64,000 nt of DNA, taken from Rhizobium sp. CF122. GTDB lineage: Bacteria; Pseudomonadota; Alphaproteobacteria; Rhizobiales; Rhizobiaceae. The stretch spans positions 62,001 through 126,000 of the forward strand of contig NZ_AKKA01000087.1 in the NCBI RefSeq assembly GCF_000282035.1, read 5' to 3'. Below are positions 8,970-18,331 of the stretch, piece after piece. Numbering within the stretch: position 1 is the first letter of the stretch; each line of letters opens with the position of its first letter. The position numbers were made by a program, and so were the translations under genes. The notes under the pieces were generated by a model. It saw nothing but the letters and a program-made list of their open reading frames with translations. It made no database searches and was not told where the DNA came from.

Positions 8970-9329
8970 CAGCAAACTTCCAGAGTTGGTTCTGCGTCGT
9001 TTCAAGTCTAATTTAGAGATGTCGCGAGAATTTTATTTTAGATCTATTCTCTGTTGCTTGAAGAATACATTCACATGCGACCATCCGACAAGGGGCGCCA
9101 AATAACCAAAAATGATGAGCGTCTGACAATGATGACGGAAAGGAAATCTCTCGGGGCATTGGGGTTAGCTTTGAAACGCGGCTCGCCTGGAACAAAAACT
9201 AGCCAAATGGACTAACAAACCGTTGGCGGCACACCCACTATCGATCAACTATCGTGGATCCAAAAACTGATCGAAGATGTCACCCCTACAGTACGCCGCT
9301 CTCGTTTCTTTAGTTCGGATGAATTCGTA
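8970..9329. promoter_or_regulatory. Divergent intergenic region between export genes
   Basis: About 360 bases separate the ExoF-like gene (minus) from the Wzz-like gene (plus), so both promoters must lie here. The stretch 9010-9060 is AT-rich. A 60-codon minus-strand frame inside it has no recognisable features and no coding-like composition, so I read the region as regulatory. I see no clear operator repeat and could not choose a confident promoter. Confidence 0.4.
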
Positions 9330-10784
9330 ATGGGTGACATCGATGTCCGTTTTTATCTTTCTATTCTGCTACGGAGATTGCCGTTAATTCTGTTGTGCGT
9401 GACCGTGACGACAGCTCTCGCTCTCACTGCTGCCCTCCTTTTGCCGCGTAGCTATCAGTCTACAGCCAAGATCCTGGTCGAGGCGCCACAGATTCCCGTT
9501 AATCTGGTACGCTCGACAGTGCCGACAAGTTCGCTTGGCCAGCTGCAAATAATCCAGCAGCATCTAACGACACGGGACAATCTGGTTAGACTCGCGGCCA
9601 AACTCGACATCTATGCGGGCGAGAAGGAGAAACCTCCTGTCGAGTATTTGGTGAAGGATTTGCGGTCCCGGCTCATCTTTGAGGAAACCGAGCTCAGCAG
9701 CGGCGATGGCGCATCGGTATTCACAATTGGATTCGAGGCTGGCACGCCCGCCTTGGCGGCACGTGTCGCTAACGAACTTGCGACATCGATCCTGCACAGC
9801 AATCAGAAGCAAAGAACCGATAGAGCGGGGGACACGCTGGAGTTCTTCAACGACGAGGTGAAGAGGCTGGACGACGACCTCGGTCGCATTGAAGCTGACC
9901 TATTGAAATTCAAGAACGAAAACAGGGATACGCTGCCTGAGAGCCTGGAGTTTCGTCGCACCCAGCAGAGCACCTTGCAAGAGCGCCTGATATCGCTTGA
10001 GCGTGAGGAATCGGATCTTCGCACGAGACGCAGTCTTTTGGTCGAGACCTATATGGTGACCGGCAAATATCCGACAGGCGAGCCGCTGACTGCCGAACAG
10101 CAGATGCTTTTGGATCTCAACAAAGCGCTCGCCGATCAGCTCTCGGTCTTTGCCGAAACGAGCCCCAACATTATCGCGCTGAGAGCACGCATTGCCGCCC
10201 TACGCGGAAAGGTCGTTCCCAAAAAGCAAGAGGGCGCCGATACCAAAGCGCAGTCCGGTCTTGACCTTCAGCTCTCCGACGTGGACAGGCGGATAGATGC
10301 AATCGAGAAGGAGCGGGTGCAGATAACCGAGAAGATCGCTTCTCTCACGCAATCCATAAGCGCCACGCCAGCCACCGATATCCGCCTGAACGCGCTTGAA
10401 CGCACGCTCTCAAACACGCAAACGCAATACAATACGGCGATTGCCAAACGCGCGGAAGCCTCATTGGGCCAGCAGATAGAGGCGCGCTCGGATGGTGGCC
10501 GATTCTCGCTATTGGAAGCGGCCACCGAGCCGCAATCACCGTTGCGATCGCGCCGGCGGCTTATCGTCCTTGCTGGCTTATTGGCCGGCATTGCGCTCAG
10601 TTTTGCGATCATCGCATTGCTTGAAATGCTGAACAGGACGATCCGCCGGCCGGTCGAATTGGTCCAGATGCTCCAGGCACAACCACTGGCGGTGATCCCG
10701 TTCATCAATACCCCCTACGAAACGCGAACGCCGCCATTGAAGAGGAAGCTCAATAGCGTCACGCGGATGTTCAGCTACCGTTGA
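9330..10784 (+). CDS. Wzz/GumC-type polysaccharide chain-length protein
   Basis: The 484-residue protein has a transmembrane helix near residues 14-38. The Wzz-type motif YQSTAKILVEAPQIP follows, then a long coiled coil from about residue 155 to 395 and a second transmembrane helix near 410-430 preceded by EPQSPLRSRRR. This is the PCP-2a/GNVR layout of ExoP, GumC and related proteins. The C-terminal kinase domain of rhizobial ExoP is absent: the protein ends about 50 residues after the second helix, and a kinase-like ATPase is encoded separately downstream. Confidence 0.85.
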   Translation: MGDIDVRFYLSILLRRLPLILLCVTVTTALALTAALLLPRSYQSTAKILVEAPQIPVNLVRSTVPTSSLGQLQIIQQHLTTRDNLVRLAAKLDIYAGEKEKPPVEYLVKDLRSRLIFEETELSSGDGASVFTIGFEAGTPALAARVANELATSILHSNQKQRTDRAGDTLEFFNDEVKRLDDDLGRIEADLLKFKNENRDTLPESLEFRRTQQSTLQERLISLEREESDLRTRRSLLVETYMVTGKYPTGEPLTAEQQMLLDLNKALADQLSVFAETSPNIIALRARIAALRGKVVPKKQEGADTKAQSGLDLQLSDVDRRIDAIEKERVQITEKIASLTQSISATPATDIRLNALERTLSNTQTQYNTAIAKRAEASLGQQIEARSDGGRFSLLEAATEPQSPLRSRRRLIVLAGLLAGIALSFAIIALLEMLNRTIRRPVELVQMLQAQPLAVIPFINTPYETRTPPLKRKLNSVTRMFSYR

Positions 10785-10881
10785 CGTTGAATTTGGGAAG
10801 AGGTTCCGCATTCCCAGACTGCTGGCCAAAGTGGTGAACCTAAATAGCGTCAGGCTTCGACGCAGTGATTGAGGACATGTA

Positions 10882-11673
10882 ATGGAATTTGTTGGCAGAT
10901 CGTCGCGTAGTAGAGGGGTTGCCGAGATGGACGATCGGAGTCCGGCGTTGCCGGAACCGCTTGAAATTGTGAGAGGGGCGTGGGAGGGACTGCCCCCACT
11001 TGTCATCGACCACGATGCAGCCGCCAACAATCGCGTTATCACGTTGGACCGGTTGTCCCCGGCCCATGGCGCCTTTGACATGATGCGGACGAAACTGCTC
11101 CGTCTCCTCAGGGAGAATAACTGGACCTCGGTCGCCATCACGTCGCCTACCCCGGCATGCGGGAAGACGTGCATTGCGCTCAATCTCGCATTCAGTCTGG
11201 CCAATCAGAGGGATTGTCGAACTGTCCTTGTCGATCTCGATTTACGGCGCCCGCAGATCGGCAAGACCCTTGCCATTAAGAATCCAGGCTCTATCGAGAG
11301 TTTCCTGAAGGGCGACGCTGGCTTACGCGAAACCTTTTTCCGATACGGCGACAACCTCGCGATTGGGCCAAACCGGCAGGCGGTACAGTATTCGGCGGAA
11401 CTCCTTCAAAGTGCCGCGGCAGCTCAATCGCTACGAGAGATGCGTCAGGAGATAAAGCCGGACGTCATCCTCTATGACTTGCCGCCAATGCTATCGACCG
11501 ACGATGTGCTCGCCTTCCTGCCGAATGTGGACGGCGTCGTCCTCGTTGCCGCTTCCGACCAGAGCACAGTCAGCGAAGTGGATATTTGCGAGCAGAGCCT
11601 GCGCGAGAAAACGAATGTGCTAGGGGTTGTCCTCAACAAGAGCCAGTACAGTCAGGAACAGTATGGCTATTAG
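10882..11673 (+). CDS. BY-kinase-like P-loop ATPase (CpsD/CapB/ExoP C-terminal type)
   Basis: The 263-residue soluble protein carries a Walker A at about residues 88-96 (SPTPACGKT), an A' motif at 117-124 (VDLDLRRP) and a Walker B near 195 (DVILYDLPPM). This trio defines bacterial tyrosine kinases of polysaccharide export. The C-terminus has three tyrosines (YSQEQYGY), a short version of the usual autophosphorylated cluster. GAGGAC precedes the ATG. The Walker A reads PACGKT where GEGKT or GCGKS is usual. It presumably works with the separate Wzz-like protein encoded 97 bases upstream. Confidence 0.8.
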   Translation: MEFVGRSSRSRGVAEMDDRSPALPEPLEIVRGAWEGLPPLVIDHDAAANNRVITLDRLSPAHGAFDMMRTKLLRLLRENNWTSVAITSPTPACGKTCIALNLAFSLANQRDCRTVLVDLDLRRPQIGKTLAIKNPGSIESFLKGDAGLRETFFRYGDNLAIGPNRQAVQYSAELLQSAAAAQSLREMRQEIKPDVILYDLPPMLSTDDVLAFLPNVDGVVLVAASDQSTVSEVDICEQSLREKTNVLGVVLNKSQYSQEQYGY

Positions 11674-11738
11674 GAAAAGAGGCCGCCCCGGACAGTCCTT
11701 CTTGGCATTCAACCCTCGCTCGAGGTCCCGCGCTTTCC

Positions 11739-13766
11739 TCAGGCACTCTCGAACTGATTGCAAGGCGGCTCAGTTAGATCATTTGCTGCGAGTTCTTTGA
11801 GCTTCGCCGCAATTTCAGTAAGTCCACGCTCTTCAGCATAGTGCATCAGGCCACCGCGCCAGCGCGGGAATCCATATCCATGGATTTCCACGAGGTCGAT
11901 GTCGGAGGCCCTGAGCGCGACCTTCTCGTGCAGGATCTTCGCGGCCTCGTTGACCATTGGAAGGACAATGCAATCAATGATGTCGGCTTCATCCCACTGC
12001 CGTTGGGATATTCCTTTGGCTTCCCCCGCAATGATATCAGCGACGATATCAGAGGGTTGCGGAGTACGGTCGCCCTTCGCGTAGTCGTACCATCCCCCGC
12101 CACTTTTCTGCCCAAAGCGCTCCAACGCACAAAGCCGTTCGGCGATCGGCGCAAAGGGCGTTTCGCCACGGGCGCGCGCCGCCCGGCGCTGGAACGCGGC
12201 GATGTCGAGACCGCCGAGGTCCTGAGCCTCGAAGGGACCCATGGACAGGCCGAAGCTGCGCATCGCCGCATCGACCGCCTTTGGTGTCGCACCTGATAGC
12301 AGCAGGCGTTCGGCTTGGGCGCGGGTGATTTTCAGGATCCGGTTGCCGATAAAGCCATCGCAAATGCCGGCGCGCACGGGAATCTTCTTCAGCATGCGGG
12401 CGAGCGCGAAACCCGTCGCGAGTGTCGCCGGCGTCGTATGAGCGGTCGGCACGATCTCAAGCAGTTTCATGACATGGGCCGGGCTGAAGAAGTGCAACCC
12501 GAAAAAGCGCTCCGGGTGTTTGATGCCGGCCGCTATCTGCTCGGGGTCAAGGTAGGAGGTGTTCGTGGCGAGCACGGCATCGGGACGGCAGACGGTGGAA
12601 AGCTTGCCGAAGACCTCGCGCTTCACGTCGAGATCTTCAAACACCGCTTCAATGACGACGTCGACCCGAGCAAGAAGCTCGTAGTTGGTCGTGCCGATTA
12701 CACCGGACAGTCGCTCGGCCGCCGTTTCAGAGGTGATCCTGCCGCGCTTGACCGAGTTTTCAAAAATCGAACGCAGGTTCGATAGTCCCCGCTCGACTGC
12801 CGCCTCGTCGCGTTCCACGAGAGTGACCGGAAGGCCTGCATCGCGAAGGGCTGCCACAATCCCTGCTCCCATCGTGCCGCCGCCGATGACGGCGGCAGAA
12901 CGGATCGAGCGGGTCTCAACGCCGGCGAGCTCAGGGGGCCGTGGCGCGCTACGCTCTGCGAAGAAAACGTGGCGCAAGGCGGCAGCCTGGGACGAGCCGC
13001 GCAATTCGAGAAATGTCTGGCGCTCGAAGGCCATTGCAGTGTCGAAATCTGCTTCGACCGCCTTGCGCACGCAGGCAAGCGCGCGGAGCGGCGCGTCTTC
13101 GCGCTTGGCGCGATCGGCAACGGCCCTAGACGTTGTTTCCCAGAAAGTCGCGTCCACTGCGGGCACGCTTCGCTCGCTGAGTGGAAGCGGAAGAGATTGA
13201 TCTACGGCCGCCCGTGCAAAGTCGATCGCTCCCCGTTCCAGATCACCCTCGACGATAGCGTCGATCAGCCCCTGCGATCGAGCCTTCGGCGCCGCCAGCG
13301 GGGTACCAGATGTAACCATGTCGGCAGCGAGCGCCGGTCCGATCAGTCGTGGCAGGCGCACGGTCCCTCCGGCCCCTGGAACGATGCCTAGCCGGACCTC
13401 GGGCAAGCCGACGCTCGCCGACGGTACGGCAATGCGGAAACGGCAGCCGAGCGCCACTTCGCAACCGCCTCCGAGCGCACTGCCATGAATTGCCGCTATC
13501 CATGGTTTGGTCGCCGTCTCTATACGAGCGACGAGATCTGGAAGGTGAGGGGGCATCGGCGGCTTGCCGAGTTCGTTGACATCGGCACCTGCGATGAATG
13601 TCCGCCCTTGGCAGATCAGGACCACGGCGCGCACCGAGGGGTCGGCGTCCAGCGTTTCCGCCGCATTCCACAGATCCTGGCGCAGGCCCTGCGAGAGCGC
13701 GTTGACGGGCGGGTTGTCAATGGTGACGACGGCGACGTCGCCAGTGCGTTCGATGGTCACGGTCAT
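11739..13766 (-). CDS. Fused enoyl-CoA hydratase / 3-hydroxyacyl-CoA dehydrogenase (FadB/FadJ-like)
   Basis: The 675-residue protein has a crotonase domain at about 1-190. Its acidic residues fall in GGGCEVALG (Glu103) and LPEVRLGIVPGAGGT (Glu123). An NAD-binding dehydrogenase domain starts at GGGTMGAGI (295-302), with the catalytic His in LHFFSPAHVMKLLE near residue 430. It is the last gene of the paaN-liv operon, starting 4 bases after livF ends. Separate paaF and paaH are absent, so this fusion probably does hydration of 2,3-dehydroadipyl-CoA and oxidation of 3-hydroxyadipyl-CoA. That role is inferred from context. The start at 13,766 replaces an upstream frame start lacking the domain. 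Confidence 0.85.
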   Translation of the reverse strand: MTVTIERTGDVAVVTIDNPPVNALSQGLRQDLWNAAETLDADPSVRAVVLICQGRTFIAGADVNELGKPPMPPHLPDLVARIETATKPWIAAIHGSALGGGCEVALGCRFRIAVPSASVGLPEVRLGIVPGAGGTVRLPRLIGPALAADMVTSGTPLAAPKARSQGLIDAIVEGDLERGAIDFARAAVDQSLPLPLSERSVPAVDATFWETTSRAVADRAKREDAPLRALACVRKAVEADFDTAMAFERQTFLELRGSSQAAALRHVFFAERSAPRPPELAGVETRSIRSAAVIGGGTMGAGIVAALRDAGLPVTLVERDEAAVERGLSNLRSIFENSVKRGRITSETAAERLSGVIGTTNYELLARVDVVIEAVFEDLDVKREVFGKLSTVCRPDAVLATNTSYLDPEQIAAGIKHPERFFGLHFFSPAHVMKLLEIVPTAHTTPATLATGFALARMLKKIPVRAGICDGFIGNRILKITRAQAERLLLSGATPKAVDAAMRSFGLSMGPFEAQDLGGLDIAAFQRRAARARGETPFAPIAERLCALERFGQKSGGGWYDYAKGDRTPQPSDIVADIIAGEAKGISQRQWDEADIIDCIVLPMVNEAAKILHEKVALRASDIDLVEIHGYGFPRWRGGLMHYAEERGLTEIAAKLKELAANDLTEPPCNQFESA

Positions 13767-13770
13767 GATG

Positions 13771-14472
13771 TCATAGTCCCAGGTAGGCTTCGCGAATACG
13801 TTCGTCGGCAATCAGCTCCGGCGCTGGTCCCGACATTGTAATACGGCCGGTCTCCATCACGTAGCCACGGTCGGCGATGGAGAGTGCGCCGAAGGCGTTC
13901 TGTTCGACCAGCAGCACGGTGACATTGAGCGCGCGTAAGCCCTTCACCACCTCGAAGATCTGCGCGACGAGGATCGGAGCCAGCCCCATGCTCGGCTCGT
14001 CAAGCAGCAGGCAGGAGGGACGGGCCATAAGGGCGCGGGTGATGGCAAGCATCTGCTGCTGACCGCCAGAGAGGCCGCCGGCCGCCAGATTGCGCTTCTC
14101 GCGCAGGATCGGGAACATGGCGAATGCGTCCTCCATGTCCCGTTCGACCTTGTCATCCGAATAGAGGAAAGCGCCCAGACGCAGGTTTTCCTCGACAGAA
14201 AGATTTGTGAAGATCTGCCTGCCCTCCGGCGATTGCGAGAGACCGCGTGCTGCGCGACGGTAAGCCGGAACGGCGTTCAGGGCCTCGCCACGAAACACGA
14301 TGGTGCCGGCTGAAACCGGCTGTATGCCGGATAGGCATCGCAGGAGCGTCGTCTTGCCAGCCCCGTTCGCGCCCACCACCGTGACGATTTCACCGGAGCC
14401 CACCTCAAGGTCGATGCCGTGCAGCACCTCGATGCGGCCGTAACGAGAGCGGAGTCCCTCAACAGTCAACAT
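13771..14472 (-). CDS. livF: Branched-chain-type ABC transporter ATPase LivF
   Basis: The start at 14,472 gives MLTVEGLRSRYGRIEVLHG, the normal LivF opening, and overlaps the end of livG by 14 bases. The 233-residue protein has Walker A GANGAGKTT, signature LSGGQQQM, Walker B LLLDEPSMGLAP and the switch His in LLVEQNAF context. It is one of two ATPases of a hydrophobic amino acid/amide (HAAT) family importer. Its place between paaN and the FadB-like gene suggests the importer carries phenylacetate or a related aromatic acid rather than leucine; this is inference. Confidence 0.9.
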   Translation of the reverse strand: MLTVEGLRSRYGRIEVLHGIDLEVGSGEIVTVVGANGAGKTTLLRCLSGIQPVSAGTIVFRGEALNAVPAYRRAARGLSQSPEGRQIFTNLSVEENLRLGAFLYSDDKVERDMEDAFAMFPILREKRNLAAGGLSGGQQQMLAITRALMARPSCLLLDEPSMGLAPILVAQIFEVVKGLRALNVTVLLVEQNAFGALSIADRGYVMETGRITMSGPAPELIADERIREAYLGL

Positions 14473-15244
14473 TGGCCGCCTCCACACCCTGTGCACCGAG
14501 ATAGGCTTCGACGACCCGCGGATTGCGCGCCACGGTCGACGGTTCTCCCTCGGCGATCTTTTCGCCGTGATCGAGGACCACGATATGGTTCGATATTCGC
14601 ATGACCATCTTCATGTCGTGCTCCACCAGCAGAATGGAAACGCCCGCAGCGGCGATCTCGGCGATCAGGTGATCGATCTCCTCTGTCTCAACGGCATTGC
14701 AGCCTGCGGCAGGTTCATCGAGAAGCAGGACACGCGGCCGCAAGGCGAGCGCGCGGGCGATTTCCAGGCGCTTCAGCGCACCATAAGACAGCGAACCGGC
14801 AGTTCTTTCCGCCGCCTGGGCAAGGCCCACCCGTTCCAGTAATGTGTAGGCGCCAGCCTCCGAAGTACGGCTTCGGCGGCGCGACGCCGGTAGAGCCAAA
14901 AGATCGGCCAGGACGGATCCCCGCTCATGCAGGTGATGGCCCACGGTGACATTTTCGAGGACGGTCATCGTCTGGAATATCTGCAGGTTCTGAAAGGTGC
15001 GCGACAGACCGCGCTCGGCCAAAAGATGCGGGCCGAGGCCGGTGACCTCTTCCCCGGCGAGCAATATTCGCCCGCGCCCGGGCAGGTAGACGCCTGAGAT
15101 CATGTTGAAGAGCGTCGTCTTACCGGCGCCATTCGGCCCGATCACCGAAACGATTTCGCCCGCCTTCAGGGAAAAGCTCACATCGTTGACGGCACGCAGA
15201 CCGCCAAAGTCGATCCCTAGGCTCTCGACTTGAAGCAGGCTCAT
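14459..15244 (-). CDS. livG: Branched-chain-type ABC transporter ATPase LivG
   Basis: The 261-residue ATPase has Walker A GPNGAGKTT, the LivG-type signature LSYGALKRLEIARAL, Walker B RVLLLDEPAAG and a switch region LVEHDMKMVM. The C-terminal IVVLDHGEKIAEGEP segment is typical of LivG. The ATG overlaps the livM stop (ATGA, 15,241-15,244). It pairs with LivF on the cytoplasmic face of the LivHM permease. Confidence 0.92.
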   Translation of the reverse strand: MSLLQVESLGIDFGGLRAVNDVSFSLKAGEIVSVIGPNGAGKTTLFNMISGVYLPGRGRILLAGEEVTGLGPHLLAERGLSRTFQNLQIFQTMTVLENVTVGHHLHERGSVLADLLALPASRRRSRTSEAGAYTLLERVGLAQAAERTAGSLSYGALKRLEIARALALRPRVLLLDEPAAGCNAVETEEIDHLIAEIAAAGVSILLVEHDMKMVMRISNHIVVLDHGEKIAEGEPSTVARNPRVVEAYLGAQGVEAANVDC

Positions 15245-16203
15245 TCTCCCCTCCCTCTGATCAGGCGCGCAAGGCTCGGCAGCAGGCCGTCGCGCATGAA
15301 GATCATGACAAGCATCATGATAAGGCCGAGCACCAGCTGTTCGTATTCCTGGAACACGGTCAGAACCTGCGGCAACGTCGTCAGGATCGCCGCGCCGAGG
15401 ATCGCGCCGGCGACCGAACCCGCACCGCCCAGAACCGCCATGGTCACCAGTTCGATCGAGTGCATGTAGCCGGCCACGTCGGGCGTGATGAACTTGTTCT
15501 GCAGAGCCAGTAGCGATCCTGCGACCGACGCGTAGACGGCGGAGATCACGAATGCCCGCAGCTTGTAGTTGGCGACATCGACGCCCACGGTCCGAGCCGC
15601 GATCTCCGAGCCGTGCAGCGCGCGCAGCGCCCGCCCGGTGGGGCTGTGAAAGAGGTTGAGTGCAAGCCAGGCGCCGATCAGCATGATGAGCCCGGTAAAT
15701 GCGTACCAGAAGACGGGGTTCGACATGTCGAGGCCGAGCGATTTCAGCAGCGCCCGAAGTCCGAGATCTGCGACAGCGATGCCGTCGGGCCCGCCGGTCC
15801 AGGCGGCCTCGTTGGCAAGTACCATGGCGACCAGCGCTCCAAGCCCCAGGCTTGCGACAGCGAGATAATATCCCTTGAGCCTCAGGATCGGTCGGCCGAC
15901 CAGCCAGGCGACGAGGGCGCAGAGCACGGCGCCAAGGATAGCGGCCAGAGCGGGATGTAGGCCGAGATGGAGCGGCGCAAGCGCGCAGCTATAGCCGCCG
16001 ATGCCGACGAAGCCGGCATGGCCGAGGCTGATCTGGCCGGCATATCCGGTGAGGATGACGAGGCCCGTGACCGCAAGTCCGTTGACAAAGATCAGCGAGC
16101 CGACGCGGAAATAGTAGGACGAGGGAAACAGGAAGGGCAGCGCAATGACGAGGAGCGCAAGCACCAGTAAGGTGGTGGCTTTCGAGGAGAGTTTCATCGT
16201 CAT
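15241..16203 (-). CDS. livM: Branched-chain-type ABC transporter permease LivM
   Basis: The 320-residue protein has about nine hydrophobic helices. It carries LivM landmarks GYAGQISLGHAGFVGIGGYS, SPTGRALRALHGSEIAARTVGVD (the coupling helix) and GGAGSVAGAILGA. The start ATG overlaps the livH stop; a second in-frame ATG two codons later is equally possible. It forms the transmembrane channel with LivH. Confidence 0.92.
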   Translation of the reverse strand: MTMKLSSKATTLLVLALLVIALPFLFPSSYYFRVGSLIFVNGLAVTGLVILTGYAGQISLGHAGFVGIGGYSCALAPLHLGLHPALAAILGAVLCALVAWLVGRPILRLKGYYLAVASLGLGALVAMVLANEAAWTGGPDGIAVADLGLRALLKSLGLDMSNPVFWYAFTGLIMLIGAWLALNLFHSPTGRALRALHGSEIAARTVGVDVANYKLRAFVISAVYASVAGSLLALQNKFITPDVAGYMHSIELVTMAVLGGAGSVAGAILGAAILTTLPQVLTVFQEYEQLVLGLIMMLVMIFMRDGLLPSLARLIRGRGE

Positions 16204-17072
16204 ACCCGATCCGTGACTTTGCGGCCAAAAATGCCCTGCGGCATGGCGAAGAGGACGGCGAGGATGACGATGAAGGCGGCAGCGTCCTTGTACTGTGAGC
16301 TGATGTAGCCGGCCGTCATTGCTTCGAGCATGCCGAGCAGAAGGCCGCCCACCAGCGCTCCCTTGGGATTGCCCATGCCGCCCAGCATGGCGGCGGCAAA
16401 TCCCTTCAACGCGAGCGAGATGCCGACGTCATAGCTGGTCAGCGTGATCGGCGTCACGAGAACCCCCGCCAGCGCGCCGATCGCCGCCGAAAGCGCGAAG
16501 CTCAGCGTCATAATGTAGCGGGTGTTGATGCCGACCAGCTGCGCGGCGATGCGATTGTTGGCAGTCGCCAGCACCGCGCGCCCGGTCAGCGTTTTGGTAA
16601 AAAACAGCCAAAGGCCAATGAAGACTGCCAACGCGCCAGCAACGACCCACAGGCTTTGCGGCAAAATGGTCGCTCCGGCGATCGCGATCGGCGTATCACC
16701 TGAAAAGGCGGGAAAGCGATGCAGTTGCTTGTCGAAGGTGATCTGCGTCAGCCCGCGGATGAAGATCGAGGCGCCGATCGTGATGATGATCAGGGACACG
16801 ACGGGAGCCCCTCGCGCAGGCTCGATGGCGAGCTTGTTGAGCGCGATCCCGATTGCCGCTGTGACGAGGATTGCGAGGATCGCCGCCAGGGGCAGAGGAA
16901 TGGCCGCCTGATAGGAAAAGACGGTGATCATGCCGCCAAGCATGACGAACTCGCCCTGAGCGAAATTCACGACATCGGATGCGTTGTAGATGATGGTGAA
17001 GCCGAGCGCGACCAGCGCGTAGACCGCGCCGACCGTCACCCCGGACAGCAAAAATTGCATGAACTCGGCCAT
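16200..17072 (-). CDS. livH: Branched-chain-type ABC transporter permease LivH
   Basis: The ATG at 17,072 has GGAGG at ideal spacing, so upstream in-frame codons are excluded. The 290-residue protein shows LLSGVTVGAVYALVALGFTI, NFAQGEFVMLGG and GMGNPKGALVGGLLLGMLEA, all typical of LivH. It has about eight transmembrane helices. It follows the substrate-binding protein gene after a gap that contains a hairpin. Confidence 0.92.
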   Translation of the reverse strand: MAEFMQFLLSGVTVGAVYALVALGFTIIYNASDVVNFAQGEFVMLGGMITVFSYQAAIPLPLAAILAILVTAAIGIALNKLAIEPARGAPVVSLIIITIGASIFIRGLTQITFDKQLHRFPAFSGDTPIAIAGATILPQSLWVVAGALAVFIGLWLFFTKTLTGRAVLATANNRIAAQLVGINTRYIMTLSFALSAAIGALAGVLVTPITLTSYDVGISLALKGFAAAMLGGMGNPKGALVGGLLLGMLEAMTAGYISSQYKDAAAFIVILAVLFAMPQGIFGRKVTDRV

Positions 17073-17098
17073 GGGTCCCTCCGTTTGCGCTGCACAAG

Positions 17099-17123
17099 GT
17101 CGGGAGAGCTGGTCCCTCCCGAC
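17099..17123 (-). promoter_or_regulatory. Intercistronic hairpin between binding-protein gene and livH
   Basis: An 8-bp perfect stem (GTCGGGAG / CTCCCGAC) with a 9-base loop lies just after the stop of the binding-protein gene and before the livH ribosome binding site. Such stem-loops often protect binding-protein mRNA or partly stop transcription, giving more binding protein than permease. There is no following T-run on the minus strand, so full termination is unlikely. Confidence 0.5.
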
Positions 17124-17140
17124 GGAAGCGGTTTTGCGCG

Positions 17141-18289
17141 TCAGTCGACGATCTTCCAACCGCCGTCTCGGATCTCGAGCATACGGAAGGCGGTGAGATC
17201 GAGGCCGAGGTGGTCGTCTTTTGCCATGGTGACTGTGCCGGTCGTTCCGACGACGCCCTTCGTCCCTTCGATGGCTTCGCGGATAGCCGCCGGATCGGCC
17301 TTGCCGGCGCGGTTGATCGCGTCGACCAGAATCCGCAGTGCATCATGGGCATAGCCCCCGAAGGTCGATACCGGCTTGCCGGTCGCTGCTTCGTAGCTCT
17401 TCTTGTAGGCAGCAACGACGGCGCGCTGCGGATCATTTTCGGGCAACAGGTCGGCCACCAAAAGAGCCGTGCCCGGCAGCCGAATACCTTCGGCAGCACT
17501 TGCACCGGCAAGATCGATGAAGCCGTTCGAGGCAACGCCGTGCGACTGATAGAGCGGCAGTCCGACGGCGAGCTGTGCGTAGTTTCGCGTGACGATCGCC
17601 GGCCCCTGGCCAAAGCCCGGGTTGAGGATCGCCTGGACGCCAGCCGTGTTCTTGATGTTGGTAAGCTGCGGGGTCATGTCCGCATCGCTCGGTCCATAGG
17701 TTTCGTCAGCAACCACCTCAATGCCGTACTCGCCGATGATTGCCATGCACTGCTTGTGCATCGAGGCGCCAAAGCCGTCGGAACCGGAAATCATGCCGAT
17801 CTTCGTGAAGCCCTTCTTTTTCATGTCATCGAAGATCTTTGCGCATGCCATGCGATCGGTGTGCGGTGTCTTGAAGGTATAGGGCTTCACCGGGTCGACA
17901 ATTTCGATTGCGCCGGCAAGCGAGATGAAGGGGATCTCGGCATCTTCGACGACCGGAATGATCGCCATCGAGGTGCCGGTGGTGGTGCCGCCGATCACGG
18001 CAGTTACTTCGTCGTCCTCGACCAGTCGCGTTGCGAAGGTGCGTGCCTTGTTCGGGTCGCCACCATCGTCGTAGATGACGAGTTCGAGTTTCTCGCCAAG
18101 AACGCCGCCGGCGGCATTGATCTCGTCGATCAGAAGCTTCAGCGTCTTTGCTTCCGGATCGCCGAGGAACGAGGCGGGACCGGTTTCCGAGATGGTTGCG
18201 CCGATACGGATATCGGCAAGGGCGGGGCCGGCCAGACCGAGGGCAAACGCCAGCGTGCCCGCCAGCGCGGTCGTTATCGCAAATTTCAT
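17141..18289 (-). CDS. Periplasmic substrate-binding protein of the Liv-type transporter
   Basis: The ATG at 18,289 has GGAGGAGA upstream and starts a clear signal peptide (MKFAITTALAGTLAFALG, cleavage after ALA near residue 25). The 382-residue product begins DIRIGATISETGPASFLGDPE, typical of type I periplasmic binding proteins that bind amino acids or aromatic acids. GGTTTGTSMAIIPV and YGGYAHDALRILVDAI are family landmarks. It lies 42 bases after paaN, so it is probably in the same transcript. The ligand may be phenylacetate or a related aromatic acid, by context only. Confidence 0.86.
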   Translation of the reverse strand: MKFAITTALAGTLAFALGLAGPALADIRIGATISETGPASFLGDPEAKTLKLLIDEINAAGGVLGEKLELVIYDDGGDPNKARTFATRLVEDDEVTAVIGGTTTGTSMAIIPVVEDAEIPFISLAGAIEIVDPVKPYTFKTPHTDRMACAKIFDDMKKKGFTKIGMISGSDGFGASMHKQCMAIIGEYGIEVVADETYGPSDADMTPQLTNIKNTAGVQAILNPGFGQGPAIVTRNYAQLAVGLPLYQSHGVASNGFIDLAGASAAEGIRLPGTALLVADLLPENDPQRAVVAAYKKSYEAATGKPVSTFGGYAHDALRILVDAINRAGKADPAAIREAIEGTKGVVGTTGTVTMAKDDHLGLDLTAFRMLEIRDGGWKIVD

Positions 18290-18331
18290 GTCAGTCTCCT
18301 CCCAAGAGAACAAAGGTTAAATCAAAGCCCG

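Noticed and set aside
9013-9195. 60-codon minus-strand frame upstream of the ExoF-like gene
   Set aside because: No coding-like composition or recognised motif; the region must hold promoters.
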